Below are positions 1-13,268 of a DNA stretch of 64,000 bases, one piece after another. The notes below the pieces were generated by a model that made no database searches, was not told the DNA's origin, and was given only the letters and a program-made list of their open reading frames with translations. Every line of letters begins with the position of its first letter. Positions within the stretch are counted from its first letter, which is position 1. A program made the position numbers and the translations under genes. Origin of the DNA: Stratiolaelaps scimitus (Eukaryota; Arthropoda; Arachnida; Mesostigmata; Laelapidae); assembly GCA_019614645.1 (NCBI GenBank), contig JABWDB010000047.1, forward strand, positions 2,046,001-2,110,000, written 5' to 3'.

Positions 1-235
1 ACACTGCTTAGACGAAGGAAATTGATTGGCTGAATTTCAGCAGTGTGTTTACTGAAGCGCTACTAAAATATACTGTATTATATATAATATTAGTGTCACA
101 TATATATGACAAAATTCTTATTGTATTTCTTACTTCTACGAGGCTATTTATGTAACGCTGAAAAAAAACACTTTTTACACTTGTGTGTTTGGCTGTGATC
201 TGCGATGGTTCACGGGCTTCTTTTTACCGAATGCG

Positions 236-337
236 AAGTGGGAGACGTCAATGGGATGACTTTGAGGGCTGTAATAGCAGTCGATGGCGAAGACTCGATC
301 TGTAGCTTAGGTACAATATGCATTCGTAAAGGTAACC

Positions 338-373
<36 letters not shown>

Positions 374-596
374 TGTTGTGCGTAAACTTAAGCCACCCCT
401 ATATTAAACAAAAATCGTTACAAAGAATGCACATTTGAGGCATTTATTCTGTATCAGATGAATGTACGTGTCTAATAACATACACACCACAAAGAACAGC
501 GCATATAACGTCGCATGCAGCCTGCTACAATAATAAGTGTCATCTTTCGGGTGTGTAAAATGATAAGGCACCCTCAGTTATCGAGTGTTCTCGCTG
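236..596 (+). repeat. Left terminal inverted repeat of the Tc1-like element
   Basis: Its reverse complement aligns with 1701-2071 along nearly its full length. Shared blocks include CTAAGCTACAGATCGAGTC, TCTGATACAGAAT and AACTGAGGGTG. A (TA)n run at 340-369 lies inside the arm. The matching run in the right arm is where a retroposon tail has landed. Confidence 0.8.
340..369. repeat. (TA)n microsatellite
   Basis: About 15 TA units inside the left inverted repeat of the Tc1-like element. Confidence 0.9.
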
Positions 597-639
597 ATTT
601 TTTCCAGTTCGTGTTGAGCATTCACGCTCTTCTGTAGTC

Positions 640-1678
640 ATGGGACACGCTTCGAGCCTTACTGATGCAGAGAAAGCAGGTATTACTACGTTACACCGAG
701 CAGGAAAGCCCCAGGCTGCAATTGCCAACGAAATTGGCAAACGTCGTTGCGTAGTGCGAAATTATTTACGCATTCCGTCTACGTATGGTATATATTAATG
801 AGTCCAAAGGAAGTCCAGGAAAGGTCAGCCAGCGAACTGCCATGGACATTTGTCGACTGGCCTCGAATTCGACCATAACGTGTGAAGCAAGTGGGCAAGA
901 GTTAGACCTTCAGGTTCAAAGATCAGCATTTTTAAGCACAATTAAGCGTTATCTTCATATCACACGGGCGGAAAGAAACACAAGACCTCTTCTTCAACAA
1001 CGCCACATGACTGCCCAACTAAACTTCGCTCACAGCAATATGGACAGAGACTGGATATTGGTGAATATTGGGGCAACTGTTTTTAATAGTCTTCTGAGGG
1101 TGTATATGTATCTAAAAGGTACTATGTTGTTTCAGATCGTCCTCAGTGACGAGAGGAAGTCCAACTTGGATGGGCTAGATGGATTTAACGGTTATTGGCA
1201 CGATAGACATAAAGAGTCGCGTTACTTCTCGAAGCGCAATTTCGATGAAGCGCGTTTTATGGTTTTGGGAGCTTGGCAAGCTCGCACTCGCTCTCGTCTC
1301 ATCTCGAATGAATAGCGATGACTATCAGCCGATGTTGACCGACAATCTACTACCGTTTAGGCCAGATTTTATCGACTGCCGATTATTCTCCAACAATTTA
1401 TGTCAGCGCGAGTACACGTGACTGGTTAAGACGGCACAAAGTTAAAACCCTAGAGTGACCAGCGTGTTCTCAACCCGATAGAAAACCTCTTAGGCATTGA
1501 TGTCCGACGAGTATATGAGTCGAATCAGCAGCATACATTTTTGGAAGCACTACGAGAGGCGTTGTTGGAGGCCTGGGAAGGGGTCAGAGCCCAGATTCTG
1601 CTAAATATCGTTGATTGTATGCCAAACCGAATCTTTAACGTTATAATTAGCCAGGGCGTGCCGCACGGCACTAATTAG
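640..1678 (+). pseudogene. Tc1-family transposase, broken
   Basis: An ATG at 640 opens a reading that begins MGHASSLTDAEKAG and continues through a helix-turn-helix region (AIANEIGKRRCVVRNYL). After a frame break the reading resumes near 805 with the second DNA-binding part (LASNSTITC). It then reads into the catalytic core: LSDERKSNLDGLDGFNGYW, with the first Asp kept, and later FSKRNF. The QQDNA-like segment near 1395 reads QQFMSA, so the second catalytic Asp appears lost. The C-terminal part is in another frame (NPIENLLG, with the catalytic Glu kept) and runs to the TAG at 1676. Total span of ~346 codons matches the ~340 aa usual for the family. Several frameshifts and stops make it a pseudogene. 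Confidence 0.85.
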
Positions 1679-1700
1679 CAAAAGAAAGCGAGAGTCAGCC

Positions 1701-2071
1701 CAGCGAACACAGTCGATAACTGAGGGTGACTAATCATTTTGCACACCCGGAGAATTACACATTTTATTGTAGCAGGCTACTTACGCCGTCATATGCGCTA
1801 TTCTTTGTGGTATGTCTATTATTTGACACTCACATTAATCTGATACAGAATTAACGCTTCAAATGTGTATTCTTTGTAACGGTTTGTTGAAATATATATA
1901 TAAAGATTTTTAGGCTGACTCTCACCCAACATTTAACGTTCAGGGTACTGCATTTAGCCTTGCTTATATATATATATTTACGAATCCATATTGTACCTAA
2001 GCTACAGATCGAGTCTTCGCCATTGACTGCTATTACAGCCCTCAAAGTCATCCCATTAACGTCTCCCACTT
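1701..2071 (-). repeat. Right terminal inverted repeat of the Tc1-like element
   Basis: Reverse complement of 236-596. It is interrupted at about 1903-1964 by an unrelated ~60-bp retroposon tail placed in a TA-rich run. Confidence 0.8.
1903..1964 (-). mobile_element. Short retroposon tail, copy A (nested in the transposon arm)
   Basis: Read on the minus strand it contains GAACGTTAAATGTTGGGTG, then AGAGTCAGCC and a short A-run. It matches the motif seen at 8.3, 29.8, 31.6 and 51.8 kb. It is absent from the otherwise matching left arm and is flanked on both sides by TA repeat, so it inserted after the Tc1-like element. Its hairpin is imperfect. Confidence 0.65.
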
Positions 2072-4744
2072 GAACATGTTCACTATAAACCGATGCCCCA
2101 CTTTTGCTGCATCTGCAAGTTCCAACAACACCACAGGTAGCTTCTAATTGGAGTTGGTTAAACCAAGATGATACTAATATAGACATATATTGTTCATTGG
2201 CTCAACGGCAGGTGAATGCAAATGTTTCGCGTTAGGTAGTACATCTAGACGATGGGAACTATTGTTCTTATACGCAGAATGGAATATTGCTAGATGCCAT
2301 TTACAAGTTGGTAATCGAAACGAGACGATATGCTCGTTCAAGAAATCATTTTCACGAGGAGATGATGAGAGCTAACTAAGCCTTAACAGCATTAATCATA
2401 ACAATACTTCCGCATGCAGGTCCGAGTATGTGTGTTCGACGGATAGACGATATGCCCAAATAGCTCTTCGCACAAGGTGTAATCAAGAGAGCGCTGAGTC
2501 GTTGAGTTAGTGCCGGCGACACTAATGACCGTATTAGTATATTCCAGTTGGTTGTGTTGTCATTGATCTATTTGGCTAAACCTTGTATCCACCACGATCA
2601 TTTCTAACTGTTTATAACTGCTGTGCAGATTGCACACATCGTTCGAACGAGCAGTGTCTCTACAGCTATATTCGATGGATATCGCATAATCGTCGGAAAC
2701 ATCAGAAGACTCGATGATGCTAATCTTCCGAATCCAAGATTATATTATAGACAAAAACAATATGCCCTATGCCGCAGTCGTCTGAGGGCCTTTTGCCGAC
2801 TCATTCACGAGACAGCCTTTAGTGTTGACGTTATCGATTTCGCCGGAGATGTGTGCGAAAGCGGTACCTGTCTCAGCGGTTCATTTATTCTATATGAATT
2901 CGTGCGGCATTTATATTTGGTCAACACCTTATAGAAATACGATATGATATTATATTTGGTGTGTACGATACTGGACCGATATAGACTCCTTGCATATAGT
3001 TAACCTTTGTTGTTTAAGGAGGGAAAAATCTTTGTAAGATTAGACCGCTATCTCTAGAGACAATCGACCGATTTATTTCATCCAGTAGACACAGTTGGGC
3101 CATATTGATAAGTATATGATGAAGGGTCAAATTGATGTACTAGGTTTATAAATAGAACAGATACACGTGAAGAGGTAAAGGAGACTGGATTTAATCTAAC
3201 AATGTTTTTATGGTAACCCCATTTCTATGGCCTCGCGTCTACATCCCCTGTCAAGATGGACTGTTCGGTTTGCAAGTCTCTATCTGTCGCACGTAGTAAA
3301 GGTTTTGCGTTTGAAGACGAGGCCCACTTGTTAATATTTTTTTTTTACTAAAAACAAACGCAAATAACCTACTACGAATCGCGTCATCGGCGTTTTGGTC
3401 CATTAGGAGAATCTTGAAACGTTATTTTCGGGAAATTCGTTATAGTAGAACGCATCACATATATATATATGTGTTTTTTTAAGAGGTTAAAGGTAAATCC
3501 TGCATGGACACCAGGCCTCACAACTAAGGTCTTAGCCTGGTAGTGTCACACTCTTACTGACTAAACCCAGAACCCATTTTGACTTGGGGCACTGACCGGG
3601 ACAAAAGTATCACTGATTGAAGTAATACATTTACAAAACGCATTATATAGTTACGTTCATCCACGTTGCAAATGAAAAGCGATCAGCCGACTATTTCTGC
3701 CCTCCATGAATTTCTATCGATACATTTCTAACCCACTCCACTAGTGTGCACGTAAATTTTCAGTGACATTTAGAGAGAGAAAGAGAGTTCTTTTTATACC
3801 AAAATCGCAGCAAAGATAATTATCTGAATAATAATCTTCCATCACCGATGAAAGAGGTACGTGAATATTGGACATTTGAGGTACAATGTAACTCATCCAG
3901 GTGAAAGGCTACATTAGGTGTACCGTACGCCCCCAGATCAAACTAAGCGTAATCATAGACATCTTGTGCACAACACGCTCACGCTATCCAGCTTGGTCTG
4001 TTGAGCACAACTGCTACGTTCTAGAAGCACTAGCTCAACTAACGAGTGCGTCACTTTTCGCCTATAATTTAGTTTAAGCGGCGTTACTGCAGCGAAAGTT
4101 ATCCTCCGCAACATTCCTCGAGTAGTTTAGGAGAACTGCGTACATCCGAATTAGGCTGGTCCAGCCTTCCAGCTCTTCCGTGTAACGATGGGCGGGCGGT
4201 TGTGTAAATTCGTACCACAATAGACGCAGAACGTCCGATACGTGCACGCTGCAGGTCTCCACAGCTGTACCAGCCGTGAAAGCTACCAAGGGGAAGTAAA
4301 TGAACTGAGCCACTCAAAATTGTCAATAATAACAGCAAGCACATCTTAACGTAAGGCGCTACCCTTGTTCACGAGGACATCGTTTCGCGTCTAGTGAAGA
4401 CTGTCGCTGTTGTGTCGATTAACAACAGGCGACTTCGTCTGGAACAAGGCCGGAAAGGGGATCGAAACTCAGACAGGTCGACAACGATGATCACGAAGAA
4501 GCAGCCAAGGAGAGCAGACCACTCCTGATGACCTATACGACCACCTTTCGCAAGTTATAGATCTACACAAGGAAAAGCTGAACATACCCATACTCTATGG
4601 ACTGGTACATATGCATCCACCTGAATTAATTCCCCAATTGTGCTCAACTTCTGCGCAGAGCGAAACTTTGGCACTTGGTGAATAAACACAGCCTTTTACA
4701 CTTCTCTAGCCTCTTAAGCGCTCGCTGAAGACAATGCAGTTTCA

Positions 4745-4767
4745 GTACGCATAATTATTATGCGTAC
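4745..4767. repeat. Perfect 23-bp palindrome
   Basis: Arms GTACGCATAAT and ATTATGCGTAC around a single T. No neighbouring gene; function unknown. Confidence 0.85.
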
Positions 4768-7700
4768 GTGCTTTTTAGTCATATCTGTGTTAGTGGTACT
4801 TATAACAACTTGCAGGGCTGATAAATTAAATGCATTGATAGGAGATACTGCGGTACATCGTCGTGTGGTTTAAACACTGAGCCATGCCTCATGAAAACGT
4901 TCGCGTTGAAGTTTTAAGAAAAAAAAACGACAATTTTCAAATGATTGGACAGCAGAACAAAAAGACAAATGGCGAAACTGTTCAATGCTCGGTAGAATCA
5001 TATTTACGTCTATTACTTGAGCGAGGTGATCAGTTCGAGGTATCACTACCAGGCTAGAAATAGTCACATGACAGTTCGTAATAGTTGTAAATACAGTGAG
5101 CTTTACAAATAGTGTATGGATGAATGAGCTCTTTGAAAATTTTCCTTGCTGCGACAATTCACACATTCCTCGTTGAATGACTTTTATCAAATAGTCTGCC
5201 AATGTATTTTTATATTATATTAGTCAAAAGTACGCGTTTCGCAGTAACAAGCTGATATACACATGTACGATTAGCTTGTTTTCGAAACCCCTTACACAGT
5301 GATCCAAAACAGATATTCCTGTGCGGTTCACTTACTACTGCGTACATTCAACATCGTGTTCGTTCAAATTTTGTTCAGAAGTTATTCCTTGCGAAGTATA
5401 GATATTAGACGACGACAAGAGAAATGTCTCGGGGACAGGATTAGCATTTGATTTTAGATCTAAACTGCCACTCTGGTACTGCCTTTTTCGAGTGTGCAAA
5501 AGTAGTTTTGTGCTTGCCAACATAAAGCATACGTTCTGTGTTGTTCACAGAAGATTCATAACACCATTTTTTAATTATCAAATAATCTTGTTTTTAGAGC
5601 TCAGGTATACCTAATCTACTATGGTACGGCTTCTATGAATTCAGTCGTGCTCTTCTTTTTTCCTAGGGGAGGAAATTATTCTTACGCACGGACACCGCCC
5701 CCCAGAGACATTTCAGTCTTCATGGAAAGTGGGTCGATCCAGTGCAGGGTTGACGTGGATGACAAAACGCCTCTACTTGCTAGAACCATCCTCTGTTGAG
5801 AGTCCATCCCTTCCCTAGAGTCGGCTTCACGTTTGGCATTCTTCAGTCATCCTCTTCAGGGATGTAATGTTGCACATTTCTATCTAATTTAGTAAAACAC
5901 CACGTCTATGGCAATGTTCTCAGAATCGCTTTGACCAACGTTCGCATGCCTAAATCGGCCCATGCCTTTTATTCAGATCTAGTTGGAATTTCACGCGAGT
6001 TATAAAGAAAAACTATTGGCAGTTGATGCTGGATTCATAGCAGAAGTCATAGCAGAATCAGTTAGAGATTAAGATAGCCTTGGCATCTCAAGTCTTTAGA
6101 GGAAGGTCTGTAATAGCATGCAATAATCTTTGTTTTACGTTGTCCATACATATTCGTTGGTCAAAGCTGGTCACAGATCTGCCCTCGTAGATGGTATTGT
6201 GGTAATGTAGCCATTTACCAGTGAGGCAGACCGCGTTCTATACTGCGACATTGGCAAACACTTTGCCGAGTATATGGAGGAGGGTCTGGTTAAAGGGATT
6301 CGTGTGAGTTATTTATTGATACATTTACACGTCCATCGGGGTAACTTGTCTGTCAGCCCTAACCAGAAAAGAAAATTATGCTCAGGCGGGTTGCTCATAG
6401 CCGACAGTTAAATCGTAATAAACGGGCTCGGCTGATGACAAGGAATATTTCCCTTGTGTAGTAGCTTAAGCCCAAGTGTTTACTAAGAACACAGGCCATA
6501 GAACGGGTACCTTCACCAATAGTGATCACAACGCGAAGTGCACTAGCTCTCCCTAATGAAAATACTGCTGAAACTATACTATCTCACATACATCATTTAC
6601 TTTCTTCGATTCATTATACATCATCCGCTATTTATATTTACATCAGTTGGAAAAGTTAACACCTGCATCAGTTTGCGACGCTGTATGCTAAGTTTTCTAG
6701 GTATACACCACGTACAGTCTATTAATCTTGGTCGTCTGCCTCACGAGAGGGCGGAAGATGGCTTTTCTGTTCCAAGCAAAACCTTGTATCGAAATTGCAT
6801 GGCGTCAAAGGTGGACATATGTCACATGCCTCGTTAACGATAAGTGCAGATAACGACCGGATGGCATCGCTGACTAGTAGCGAAGAGTACAACTATAATA
6901 ATAACTCCCTGCGAACATGGAAGAGAATTTGTACGCGGAGGCTAAATGACAGGTTTTCCTCATTGTTTAATATTGTATTAGATCGTGTACAGTTATATTT
7001 AAATTGAGAGCATACACTGGTACTGTAAGCTTTGATGTCTTAGACTACATAATGTAACAATATATATTATACCGTATATATTTGTACCAAACGAAATAAA
7101 ATACACGCCAACAGTGTAAAACATCGCTTACACCATTTCAAGATATACTAACACTAGCTGCCATAGGTGTTCCTGTGAGTGAATACCTTGCCGACTGCGT
7201 AGCGTAGGTAATTCATATGGGTGCTAGGCCAACTAATTATCCGTCTCAGATTTTCGCTCGCTAAATATAATTACACAACAGTGTAGTTTCTCTATTCAGA
7301 AGTAATCAGGTTATGGTTCAGAGTGAATATTTAGTCCATTCTTTATGTAGAAGGGACTGAACGTGCATATGAAGCATATATCCCTCGCTCATTCTTAATG
7401 AAAGGAGAAACCAAATCGCCCAGCAAAATCTACCTGACCAAATCCGAAATGATCAAAATACACATCAAATATCTGAACATTGAAGTACGCTATATGCGTG
7501 TTCTTTGTTAATCGCTTTCGTGTTCTTCCATTGGACGTTCTTTCATTTTACAATATCTTTGTTTTCGGTCATCATGATGCGGGATTTTTTCCCGAGTCTG
7601 CGGAACGACGCCGAATTTCCTACAGCACCGCTCTCGAGAGCAGTCTTCAACCGCAACAAGAAAAAACAACAACAACGAGAAATTTCGAAGGCGCCAAGGA

Positions 7701-7782
7701 GCGAAGATAAATAAAAATTGTCCTGCTGCTATCCTTGTGACGGCGTTTTATGGCGGCAATGCTGTAGTGTCTTCTTCACAAC

Positions 7783-7819
7783 GAGCGAGAGCGAGAGAGA
7801 GAGAGAAAGAGAAAGAGAG
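7783..7819. repeat. (GA)n purine tract
   Basis: Nearly uninterrupted GA repeat with two A insertions. Such tracts can bind GAGA-type factors in arthropods, but no gene start is evident beside it. Confidence 0.8.
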
Positions 7820-8205
7820 TTCCAACGTCTCTTTGAATGGCTCTGCAACAGCCTTAAAAGTGCAAAGCCACTAAAGTGTCACGTTCTGATATTCTCGCCA
7901 AAATGATCGTATGTCTCTTGAGAGCTCTACGAGTTGCCTGTTAAAGTTTGATGGTCTGGCCTTCGAAGGCGACTATTCTCGAGTGAGCTGGTCGTGACCC
8001 CGGCGGATATTAATGCGACGCTCGTATTGTTCCAGTATGATTCCGGCTTTGGTATAGACGATGGTTTATGTATCCGTGGTGTGTGCTGTAACGGGTCGTC
8101 GTTGGCCACAGCAAAACCGTGGAGAGCTCTGACAGTCGGCGATCGCTTAGCGTTAATGAAAAATACTATGGTCACCTAGAGCGAGGATACGTTTTCTTAA
8201 CTAAA

Positions 8206-8209
<4 letters not shown>

Positions 8210-8240
<31 letters not shown>
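8210..8240. repeat. (AT)n microsatellite
   Basis: About 15 AT units, lying ~35 bp from retroposon tail copy B. Confidence 0.9.
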
Positions 8241-8242
<2 letters not shown>

Positions 8243-8276
8243 GCGCTTCCCAAATGTGAGTGGTATTTCAATACAA

Positions 8277-8351
8277 TTTTTTTTATTAGCGGAACTTGTT
8301 CGTCCCGACTGTCGGGCTGACATTTAACGTCCATGGAACCGCTTTTGCATT
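8277..8351 (-). mobile_element. Retroposon tail, copy B, with variant hairpin and poly-A
   Basis: Read on the minus strand: AAAGCGGTTCCATGGACGTT, then AAATGTCAG, a perfect hairpin CCCGA-CAG-TCGGG, about 22 further bases and a run of eight A. The upstream part matches copy D closely. The hairpin differs in sequence but keeps full pairing. The terminal A-run and truncated 5' side indicate a non-LTR retrotransposon or SINE 3' end. Confidence 0.6.
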
Positions 8352-9674
8352 GCTTCGTAAGATGGGCTCTTCGTATCTATCTTGACATAAATATTCGTAC
8401 TGCATCCTAGTGTGACATGTTCAAGAACTTCATTAATGAATCCGTTCACTGATGTAGGTGATCGGGGCTAACGGGGAAGAGAGTCCCATATTGACAATGA
8501 AAAGCGATAGGCGAGAGCTGGTCGATTAGTTTCAATAGTAAACTCTGCGGCTTCTGCCAAACATTACTCTGAGAGCATCGATAAATTGGGTAAATTGGGC
8601 TCCCTAGGCTATTCTCAGATACCCCCCTTTTTAAATCAGTAGGAGACCTTCACAAACCACACCAATTTCGTTAAATCTTCAGTCAGTGCCGCAACCGCAC
8701 TAAAGCACTTGGGAGACAGGGCTGCCATTTTAATGTGTCGTGAAGGTGTAACTCGAAGCACTTTACGGTCTGAGACAACAAAAGCTGGGTTCTACTGAGA
8801 GAATCCTGTTGCTCTCGGTGACAATCAGACCGAACGTTTGTAAGTTTCAATAACATCTCGTACACGCACAGGAACAGTACACTCATCATATTTAATTATA
8901 CCTATATTTAAATTATTTTTCCTGAATTTTTAGGGGTTATCTTGGCTCTTCTACAAATCGTTATAACATCACCTCAGCACCATTTCTTTCCAATCAATTC
9001 CGTACAATCTACGTACAATCATGTTAATTATCTGTTACAGGTTTAAATATCTACCACGTCACCAGCATATACAAAAACCATGCATAGTTTGTTTTTTCGT
9101 TAGCTCTATCGCTATCTGCCAGAATCGGATGCCAGAATTTGTAGATATAATAATTAATTCTGCCCGAGACGGAATTTCTTCGGGAAATCGTTAAGCCGTT
9201 GACACAGCAGCCATTGCATTCGAGGAGGGACGTAACCGATGCCAGTCAGACTGATGTTGAAGAACGATATTGATAGACCACGTCCACAGTTCGGATGAAT
9301 CCCGAGTCGAGCAAATTACGGATAGCCGTTGCCGGCATAATCCCTTTCCCAGTACGATATCGAAATGGGATTATCGACGATGTCATACCTACCTAGTGTT
9401 GGACTATGACAGATCTAGACAAACGCCTATCTTCCCAACGTATTAATGAACGACTGTTTGTATGCTTCGTAGAAAAGCGCTAATATTCTGAAAATACGTG
9501 CGTTAATGCTGTTTCTAACAAAGGGTATTTCTATTTGGCATGGCCACAGCAATCAATAAATACGTGAATACGTTTATAATTTAATGGAGCTCTCTGACGA
9601 ATTGACTTCCATTCGTTTACTGCTGACAAACGAGGAAGGGAATGTTATCTCTGAGTGAGTAGATTATCAGAATC

Positions 9675-9694
9675 TATTATTATTATTATTATTG
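9675..9694. repeat. (ATT)n microsatellite
   Basis: Six to seven ATT units. On the minus strand they read as (AAT)n after GTTCGGACCTTGC, which could be the simple-repeat tail of an old retroposon, but no body is recognisable. Confidence 0.75.
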
Positions 9695-12600
9695 CAAGGT
9701 CCGAACGCTCGTGTCCGACTTTCTAATGGATCGCCTCAAGAGGCACAACTAGCGTCTACTTGAGAAACGTGGACAGCCGGTATACGTGAGGTCGATCTCC
9801 TTTGTAGGATTTAGCAACTGATTATTGCCTAGAAAACGCCTACATTTGTGTTCCCTGTGTTCCTACGTTTTATGCCTTCCTTATTCAGTGGATCCTACCG
9901 AACACATAGGTCGTCAACGCCCTTGGCGTCGTCGCGGTATTGCAAGATTAGAAACCGCAGCCTGTCCTCTAGACCGCCCTCCTTAAGCCCGTCATTCGTC
10001 GAAGGTTGGAAAAGCTCATAGAGATATAGCGTACAATTCTATACCGGGTTGTAGCGGAGAATAATTTACTACGCAAAGACAGAGAGACTTTGAGTCACCT
10101 GAGCCAAGACGACGCATTAATACCAGATTAGCTGTGTCTCCATGTATGGCCCATTAGTAACCATCGCGCCGCAGGCCAGTCTCACGTCTATACTATCATA
10201 TTGACAGTCTCGTACCTCCTCCTCTCCACGACCAAACGTGTGTGTATGTGTCCTGTACTTGTTAGGGGCTAGCTTCAACGGGGAATGGATAAGGCTGCTG
10301 AGATAAGCAGGGGGGACAGCAGCACACAATGGGATGTGTCGACCGATCAGCTATCCATGGGCATCGCCGGCTTAACAACCTCCTACGTTTATAACCAACA
10401 ATTGACACTTTTCACTCTGGCTGTCGTCCATTGATATTATACTAGCGACGAATTACTAAGTGGACAGCACAATACAATAGAAAGTGTGGTTTATTGATGG
10501 AGTTGCAACTGTCGCATGGCTTAAGTCCTCGTCGAAAGTAACAAGGAAAAATAAATGTCACCTTTCACAATACGTGGACAGCATCGTTTGATTATAATTA
10601 TTCCACAACATCAGTTACACATTCCTAATAATTATGTGCATTTCTACGTATTTGAGTTATGGCAACGTAGTTCTATGTTGATGAACCGCTCTTGCAAACT
10701 CAATCATAGAAGTGAGTGAGCGAATTTAATAAGGAAGGGCAGCCCAGGTAGAGGGGAGGCTGTAGGCGAGAGTGTGTCCATTCGTTTAATTTGCGCCTTT
10801 GCCAAATGCGCCTTTGCCAATGATATTAATCCCTTGAAGAAAGAGAGAGTTTCTATTATGATTTGATCACTGCGTCGCAGGAATCTTCGTATTTCGCTTT
10901 CTTGTAGTATCGAGCTTTGTAACTCTCCCAAATGATCTTCACCAAATGAGCGCTGTTTAATGCACAGCTTCAGCAGGCTTCCACTCAAGTCATATGTTCG
11001 CTTCTCTCAACATGATTTCCTTCAGGTGAACAGAAATGGCCGACGTACACCGTCCGTTCACGGTGTCTCCAGCGAACGTTCATTTTTATACATATTTTTT
11101 GCTTTGAATTATTATTTGACATGAGACATGTGACCTTCGCCCCCTCGATTTTCCAGCACTATCAAGCACAGATATTATCTCGGAAATCAATTCCGTTTAC
11201 TGCGACATGAAATATGTGGAGCAGCTGTCTGCTGCTCCATTTTCCTGACGTTTTTGACCTGGCGTCATCTGTCACGGTGGTCTGCTTGGCCACAAACAGA
11301 TCGGCGTCTTCAAGAGACAAGGTTAAGCCACAGAGGCATAAACAAATGCTCTATTTTGGTGAGTCAGCTGTTACAGATAGAAGGGTTGGTTATGGCCATT
11401 ACTACTATAATCAATCTCGGAAGGATTACGAATCTGCAGGGATTATTGCGCCGACATTGGGCTCTAAAGCCTTCGAAAATAATGGCAGATAACCTTAAGC
11501 TCCGACTGAGTCTGCACTGTATTTGGCTTGGACCTCTATACTTTGAGTGACCTTGGCAAGGAAGGCTAGATTGTTAGAAAGGTTTCTTCCCGCTCAGCCT
11601 ATCCCTTTGTCCCAGTACGAAAATCGAAAGCAAAGAAAGTATGAAGAAATGCTGATTGGGGAAAATATTTCCTACGGAGCCGTTGCGTTGTCGTTCGAGT
11701 TTAAGGCGAAACAAAGGGAGTTCCAGATCCACAAGTGGACGCACAAGCTGTGAACCTCACTCATACGGAGCCGTGATGTTCATCAAATGTGGAAGTGCGA
11801 ACTTCAAGACTTTGTCGTTGAATGCGAGATCTGTGGTCGAAAGTTCCGGGTTCGATCAACACGTAAGCTTCACCCACTTTTCAAACTATTAGATAATAGC
11901 TGAGGCCTTAATATCAGCTCTTTCGGGGTAACCTTTGACGATCGTGAATAGCATTCCATCCTCACCCGTAATATACTCAAATCGGGTCCCTCACTATGCG
12001 GATTGGTATTTATTAATATAGTGACTACGTCTAAATGCATGATAATAAAATTCAGACCCTCAAAGCGCGCTAGAGCTCGAGCGGATCCTATCCTGTATGA
12101 GTCAGTGGCGTGCGTGCTAACCGGCGTTAAAATTTGGTAAGATTGAGCAATACAGCTGACTCTCACGGAAGGGAACGATTTAACCTGCTCTATTTAATGT
12201 CTGCCTAATGAGGCGGGCACTCAGAGAGTTTGCGTTCAACTGGCAGTATCCATCGATGAACAATCGACAGCAGTGAGCTATAACGCTTCCCTGTACTTCA
12301 GATCAACTCGACTCGTCTTCGGTGGACGTAGAATTGGACAAGGCGGCTTGGTTTGCTTGAGGTCGTAGAATTAATCGCTTGTTCGTGCAGCTGAAAGCAA
12401 TGAGTTGGACGGAGTTGATCGCACCCAGGTACATGTAGTCAAGGGGACGTCTGTTCGTAAACAACACTGGGTTGAGCGAAAACCATCCCCGCTCATTTCC
12501 ATGGCACGCACAATAAAGAATCCGCTTGGCTAGTTTGATCCGGCTAGGTTTTGTTCGATCAGCGTTTTCTGTTCAATGAGAATAGTTGCTCGTCCTGCTC

Positions 12601-13247
12601 TCGTGTTTGAGAAGTGTTTTTTATTGAAATTATCAAAATACACAGATGTCACAAACACTGATAAAATAAAGGAAGATAATACTCGGTATCTAGGGGACCA
12701 GTTGGCAATTTTCCACGGCAAATCTTGTAAACGAAGGCATCCTAGTTGACAGCCTCGTAGGTAGCCTCGTTAAGCGGTTACGAAAATTGTTGCATTTGTT
12801 TTATGCGACGATGTGTGGTATGATGAATTAATCTGATTTGTCGCGACGAATTACGGCGGCTTTCAGATGCAGAGGGTCTGAGACAAAAATTAACCGTCTG
12901 CCCACTGAATAGATAACGGTGTTAACTTACTTGAACTTGAGTTAGCTTCATTTGGTTTTATTAGAAATAAGATGACAGTTTTCGAAAGCAGCACTTAATT
13001 TGTAAACATGGTCAGAGGTCAACTCGAATTGGTCAGTGTCGTTTGAACCCGAGGCAGTAATGAGGCATTCCTGTTACGTATTTAGCACGATTTTATTTGT
13101 TTTGTGAGCCTTTTACTGACCCGCCTTGCGCAACTGACCCTCAGTAATATACGACTGAGTTAAGTCGTGGCTATCTGATTGGATTCGGTGTAACCGGACC
13201 ATATTAACTTCGTAATTAATTACTTGGCCAGATGAACTAACCGCTAG

Positions 13248-13268
13248 AGTGATACGTGCCGTATCACT
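13248..13268. repeat. Short perfect hairpin
   Basis: Arms AGTGATACG and CGTATCACT with loop TGC. It sits at the start of an 84-codon open frame of unknown meaning. Confidence 0.7.

Larger units (their letters stand above)
236..2071 (+). mobile_element. Degenerate Tc1-like DNA transposon with ~365-bp inverted repeats
   Basis: A transposase relic at 640-1678 is bracketed by two arms that are clear reverse complements of each other. Left arm 236-596, right arm 1701-2071, differing by scattered substitutions and by a ~60-bp insertion in the right arm. Similarity stops abruptly outside 236 and 2071, where I see no obvious TA duplication, so the outer ends are approximate. Long-TIR members are known among Tc1 relatives. 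The element is non-autonomous today because the transposase frame is broken. Confidence 0.8.
2072..8276. other. Unassigned intergenic stretch
   Basis: No open frame here resembles a protein family I recognise. The longest frames (about 80-110 codons) lack supporting splice signals or composition. The stretch contains a perfect palindrome at 4745, a GA-rich run at 7783 and an AT run at 8210. A minus-strand frame near 4340 starts with a hydrophobic leader-like stretch, but nothing else supports it. Confidence 0.5.

Noticed and set aside
4074..4344. Minus-strand frame with a leader-like MCLLLLLTILSGSV start
   Set aside because: The rest has no recognisable domain and a second frame is equally open; not enough for a secreted protein call.
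11835..11860. tRNA T-arm-like GTTCCGGGTTCGATC
   Set aside because: No matching A box at the right distance and no acceptor stem.
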